DNA of 64,000 nt from Mycolicibacterium neworleansense (GTDB taxonomy: Bacteria; Actinomycetota; Actinomycetes; Mycobacteriales; Mycobacteriaceae). Where the stretch lies: NCBI RefSeq assembly GCF_001245615.1, contig NZ_CWKH01000002.1:1116001-1180000 (forward strand), written 5' to 3'. The first letter of the stretch is position 1, and each line of letters begins with the position of its first letter. Below the pieces are notes generated by a model, which was not told where the DNA came from, searched no databases, and saw nothing but the letters and a program-made list of their open reading frames with translations. Of the stretch, positions 62,106 to 64,000 are shown piece by piece. Made by a program: the position numbers and the translations under genes.

Positions 62106-62975
62106 TCAATGTGATTCGGTTCCGATGCCGGGACAGTCCGCTCGGCGCCACTGTCGAGGCGAGACGCCGTGCGTCCGGCGGAACTGGCGGCTGAAGTATC
62201 CGGGATCGGCGATGCCCACCCGCGCGGCAACCTCGGCAACGGGCAGGCCGGTTTCGCCGAGCAGATCACGCGCCCGGCTCATCCTGCGCTCGTTGATCCA
62301 TTCGCCGACCGTGCGCCCGGTCCGCCGCCGCACCAGTGTGGTGAGGTGTCCTGCGGTCATCCCGACCTCGGCCGCGACGTCGCTCAACGACAGTGGTTCG
62401 GACAATCGGCGGTCGATCACCGTGAAAACCTCGGCGAGCAACGGTTCGCCGCTGCGTCGTAAGTCGGTGACCACATCGTCGGCGAGCCGGGCCAGATCGA
62501 TGAGCAGCAGGGTCAGATGAGCCAGAGTGGCCTGCCGGTAGCCCTGGCGCCGCCCCGCCAATTCGGTCTCGATCGACCGGATTGTTCTGTCCCACAAGTG
62601 CTGTCGATCGGCCGGCACCTTCAGGTGCAGCAGGCCGCCTGACTGCCCGTGAATGAACGGGAACAACAGGGGATGGGTCTGCCAGGCGGGCCAGGGCGAC
62701 GCGGCGTCATTCCCCAGGGCCGCGGGGTCGAAGAACACCCCGACCCCCTCGGGCCCGGCGACCAGGGGGCGTGGGTCGATCACCTCCCCGGCGGCGACGA
62801 CATGGACCACACCCGCCGACGGCACGTACCACAGCACGGGGAAATCGTGAATGTGCGGACGGTGCTCGGGCAGGTCTGCGCGCTGACCCCGGATTACCGT
62901 CACCGGCGGCGCATCGCGCTCTGTCCAGTACCGATAGACCGGGACGCCGCCGCGGTGCCGGGCCAATCGGGACAT
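62106..62975 (-). CDS. AraC-family transcriptional regulator
   Basis: A 289-residue regulator from ATG 62975 (GTG 63020 upstream is possible). An N-terminal cupin-type sensor (HIHDFPVLWYVPSAGVVHVV) is followed by a C-terminal double HTH (LSLSDVAAEVGMTAGHLTTLVRRRTGRTVGEWI, then VAEVAARVGIADPGYFSRQFRRTHGVSPRQWR). A GATTAT candidate -10 supports the shorter start. Divergent from the methyltransferase at 63050, a probable target. Confidence 0.85.
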   Translation of the reverse strand: MSRLARHRGGVPVYRYWTERDAPPVTVIRGQRADLPEHRPHIHDFPVLWYVPSAGVVHVVAAGEVIDPRPLVAGPEGVGVFFDPAALGNDAASPWPAWQTHPLLFPFIHGQSGGLLHLKVPADRQHLWDRTIRSIETELAGRRQGYRQATLAHLTLLLIDLARLADDVVTDLRRSGEPLLAEVFTVIDRRLSEPLSLSDVAAEVGMTAGHLTTLVRRRTGRTVGEWINERRMSRARDLLGETGLPVAEVAARVGIADPGYFSRQFRRTHGVSPRQWRRADCPGIGTESH

Positions 62976-63049
62976 CTCGGTCACGAGACCGAAGATAATC
63001 CTGATTTGGCCAAAGTTCACCCAACAATCCAGTTCCGAACCGCAGGATC

Positions 63050-63652
63050 ATGGGGATCATGACCGAACATCGTCCACATATGTTGAAGAACCGGCATGAC
63101 TATCTGCCCGCCGCCGGCCGGGACGCATTCCTGCCCGGTTATGACCTGCTCACCCGGGCGTTGGGGATGAACCCTGTCTACCGCGCGCTGGTGGCGCAGG
63201 CCGGCCTCTCCGATGGTCAGCGGGTCATCGAAATAGGCTGCGGTACCGGCAACCTCACGGTCCGTGCGAAAAGGTCCTGTCCAGCTGCCGACATCGTCGC
63301 CACCGACCCCGATCCGCGGGCACTGGAGCGGGCCGGGCGAAAGACCAAGGGCATGGCCGGTATCCGCTTCGAACGCGCCTATGCGCAGGAACTGCCGTTC
63401 GGCGACGGCGAATTCGACGCGGCGCTGTCGTCGATGATGTTGCATCACCTCGACGGCGACACCAAGGTGGCAGCCGTCGGCCAGCTGTTCCGGGTCCTGC
63501 GGCCCGGCGGCGTACTCCACATCGTGGACGTGCGCGGCGACGGCGTCCCACGGCTGCTCGAAGATGCCGGATTTGCCTGTGAGATAACCGGATCCGACCG
63601 CATCCGGCTGGCCGGCCGAGTTACGTACTTCCGCGCGACGCGTCCGCGGTGA
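63050..63652 (+). CDS. Class I SAM-dependent methyltransferase
   Basis: A 200-residue methyltransferase. Motif I is VIEIGCGTGNLTV, the acidic residue is in VATDPDPRAL, ELPFGDGEFDAALSSMMLHHL is motif II and VLRPGGVLHIVDV motif III. It resembles UbiE/Methyltransf_11 proteins and phospholipid methyltransferases. ATG 63050 or 63059 starts it. The 3' end overlaps the convergent partial hydrolase by 32 bp. Confidence 0.85.
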   Translation: MGIMTEHRPHMLKNRHDYLPAAGRDAFLPGYDLLTRALGMNPVYRALVAQAGLSDGQRVIEIGCGTGNLTVRAKRSCPAADIVATDPDPRALERAGRKTKGMAGIRFERAYAQELPFGDGEFDAALSSMMLHHLDGDTKVAAVGQLFRVLRPGGVLHIVDVRGDGVPRLLEDAGFACEITGSDRIRLAGRVTYFRATRPR

Positions 63653-64000
63653 AAGCGGCGGGATCGGCCAGCGAGATCAGCAGGCTCGACGGCGCATCCC
63701 CACCCTGGCGGATCCGGTAGGTGCCGCCGGCCAGGGCATGGCGGGCCGGCTGCGTGGGCACCAGGTGAGGGAAGTCGTAGGTGGTCACGGTCAGCCGTAG
63801 CCGATGGCCCGGTTCGATCAGCGCCGCGGTGGGGAAGACATCCAGGTCGTACCTGGTCAGCTCACCAGGCACCACCGGTTCGACGGCGGCGCGGGTACTG
63901 ATGTGCTGGGGCCGCAGCACCGTTCCGTCCGGCAGGTACCACGTCGTGTCCGGGTCGAGCGCCCGGTGCGATCCGAGCAGCGCCCCCTGGGTCAGCGGAC
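63621..64000 (-). CDS. CocE/NonD-family hydrolase, C-terminal part
   Basis: The gene enters from the right edge; 125 codons are visible and the N-terminus lies outside. GALLGSHRALDPD, VVPGELTRYDLDVFPTAALIEPGHRLRLTVTTYDFPH and a final beta strand match the C-terminal jelly-roll domain of X-Pro dipeptidyl-peptidase/CocE-type hydrolases, which act on esters or amides. The catalytic domain is not in the window. It overlaps the methyltransferase by 32 bp. Confidence 0.8.
   Translation of the reverse strand, partial: PLTQGALLGSHRALDPDTTWYLPDGTVLRPQHISTRAAVEPVVPGELTRYDLDVFPTAALIEPGHRLRLTVTTYDFPHLVPTQPARHALAGGTYRIRQGGDAPSSLLISLADPAAFTADASRGST

Overview
The window reads as chromosome of a fast-growing, environmental mycobacterium (Mycolicibacterium-like). 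It is uniformly GC-rich and dense. It carries actinobacterial and mycobacterial signature families: an antigen 85C-type mycolyltransferase, a cutinase-like protein, an MmpL transporter, a DUF732 protein, a 13E12-type DUF222/HNH protein, the flavin-free mycobacterial MTHFR type, a FadE5-type acyl-CoA dehydrogenase and HelD. I found no rRNA, tRNA, CRISPR array, insertion sequence or prophage. All assignments come from reading motifs; no database search was run.

Layout. 0-8 kb: a partial zinc-ribbon/DUF732 membrane protein, an SDR, an LCM-type methyltransferase and a DUF6766 protein (the last two behind SigF-like promoters), a secreted glycoside hydrolase, a Tat-lipoprotein hydrolase/LysR pair, a VOC protein and a second SDR. 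7.5-11.6 kb: a minus-strand run helD - FAD monooxygenase - tetR, preceded by an inverted repeat that looks like a rifamycin-associated element. 11.6-20 kb: a Ski2-like helicase, an AhpD-like protein, a membrane class III cyclase, a cutinase, a Nudix hydrolase, a zinc ADH and a DsbA-like protein. 20-25 kb: a tetR/mmpL pair around twin palindromes, then a P450. 25-30 kb: a five-gene MoxR-DUF58-VWA operon. 30-35 kb: TetR regulators, a secreted protein, a small gene behind a Fur/Zur-type box, a STAS protein, an AraC regulator and an esterase. 35-38.8 kb: a ferredoxin-NADP reductase behind an IdeR-type iron box, a type II lumazine synthase, a hydrolase and MTHFR. 38.8-40.5 kb: the DUF222/HNH gene under a LexA-type box. 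40.5-45.7 kb: SRPBCC-TetR facing two tandem ABC1 kinases and a P450. 45.7-49.5 kb: an ADH-SnoaL-SDR operon facing IclR, plus a FAH protein. 49.5-60.8 kb: a FadE5-like dehydrogenase, HrpA, and a minus-strand catabolic operon (two acyl-CoA dehydrogenases, an Asp-type alpha/beta hydrolase, a FAH protein), then a flavoprotein. 60.8-64 kb: Ag85C, AraC, a methyltransferase and the end of a CocE/NonD hydrolase.

The window is rich in recognisable control sites: SigF-like promoters, a rifamycin-associated element, Fur/Zur, IdeR and LexA boxes, and several TetR/IclR-type palindromes. Many genes appear leaderless, with a -10 hexamer ending about 6-7 nt before a GTG or ATG. Convergent neighbours commonly overlap at their 3' ends. 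The two most system-like units are the helD-monooxygenase-tetR run and the TetR/SRPBCC-ABC1-ABC1-P450 cluster.
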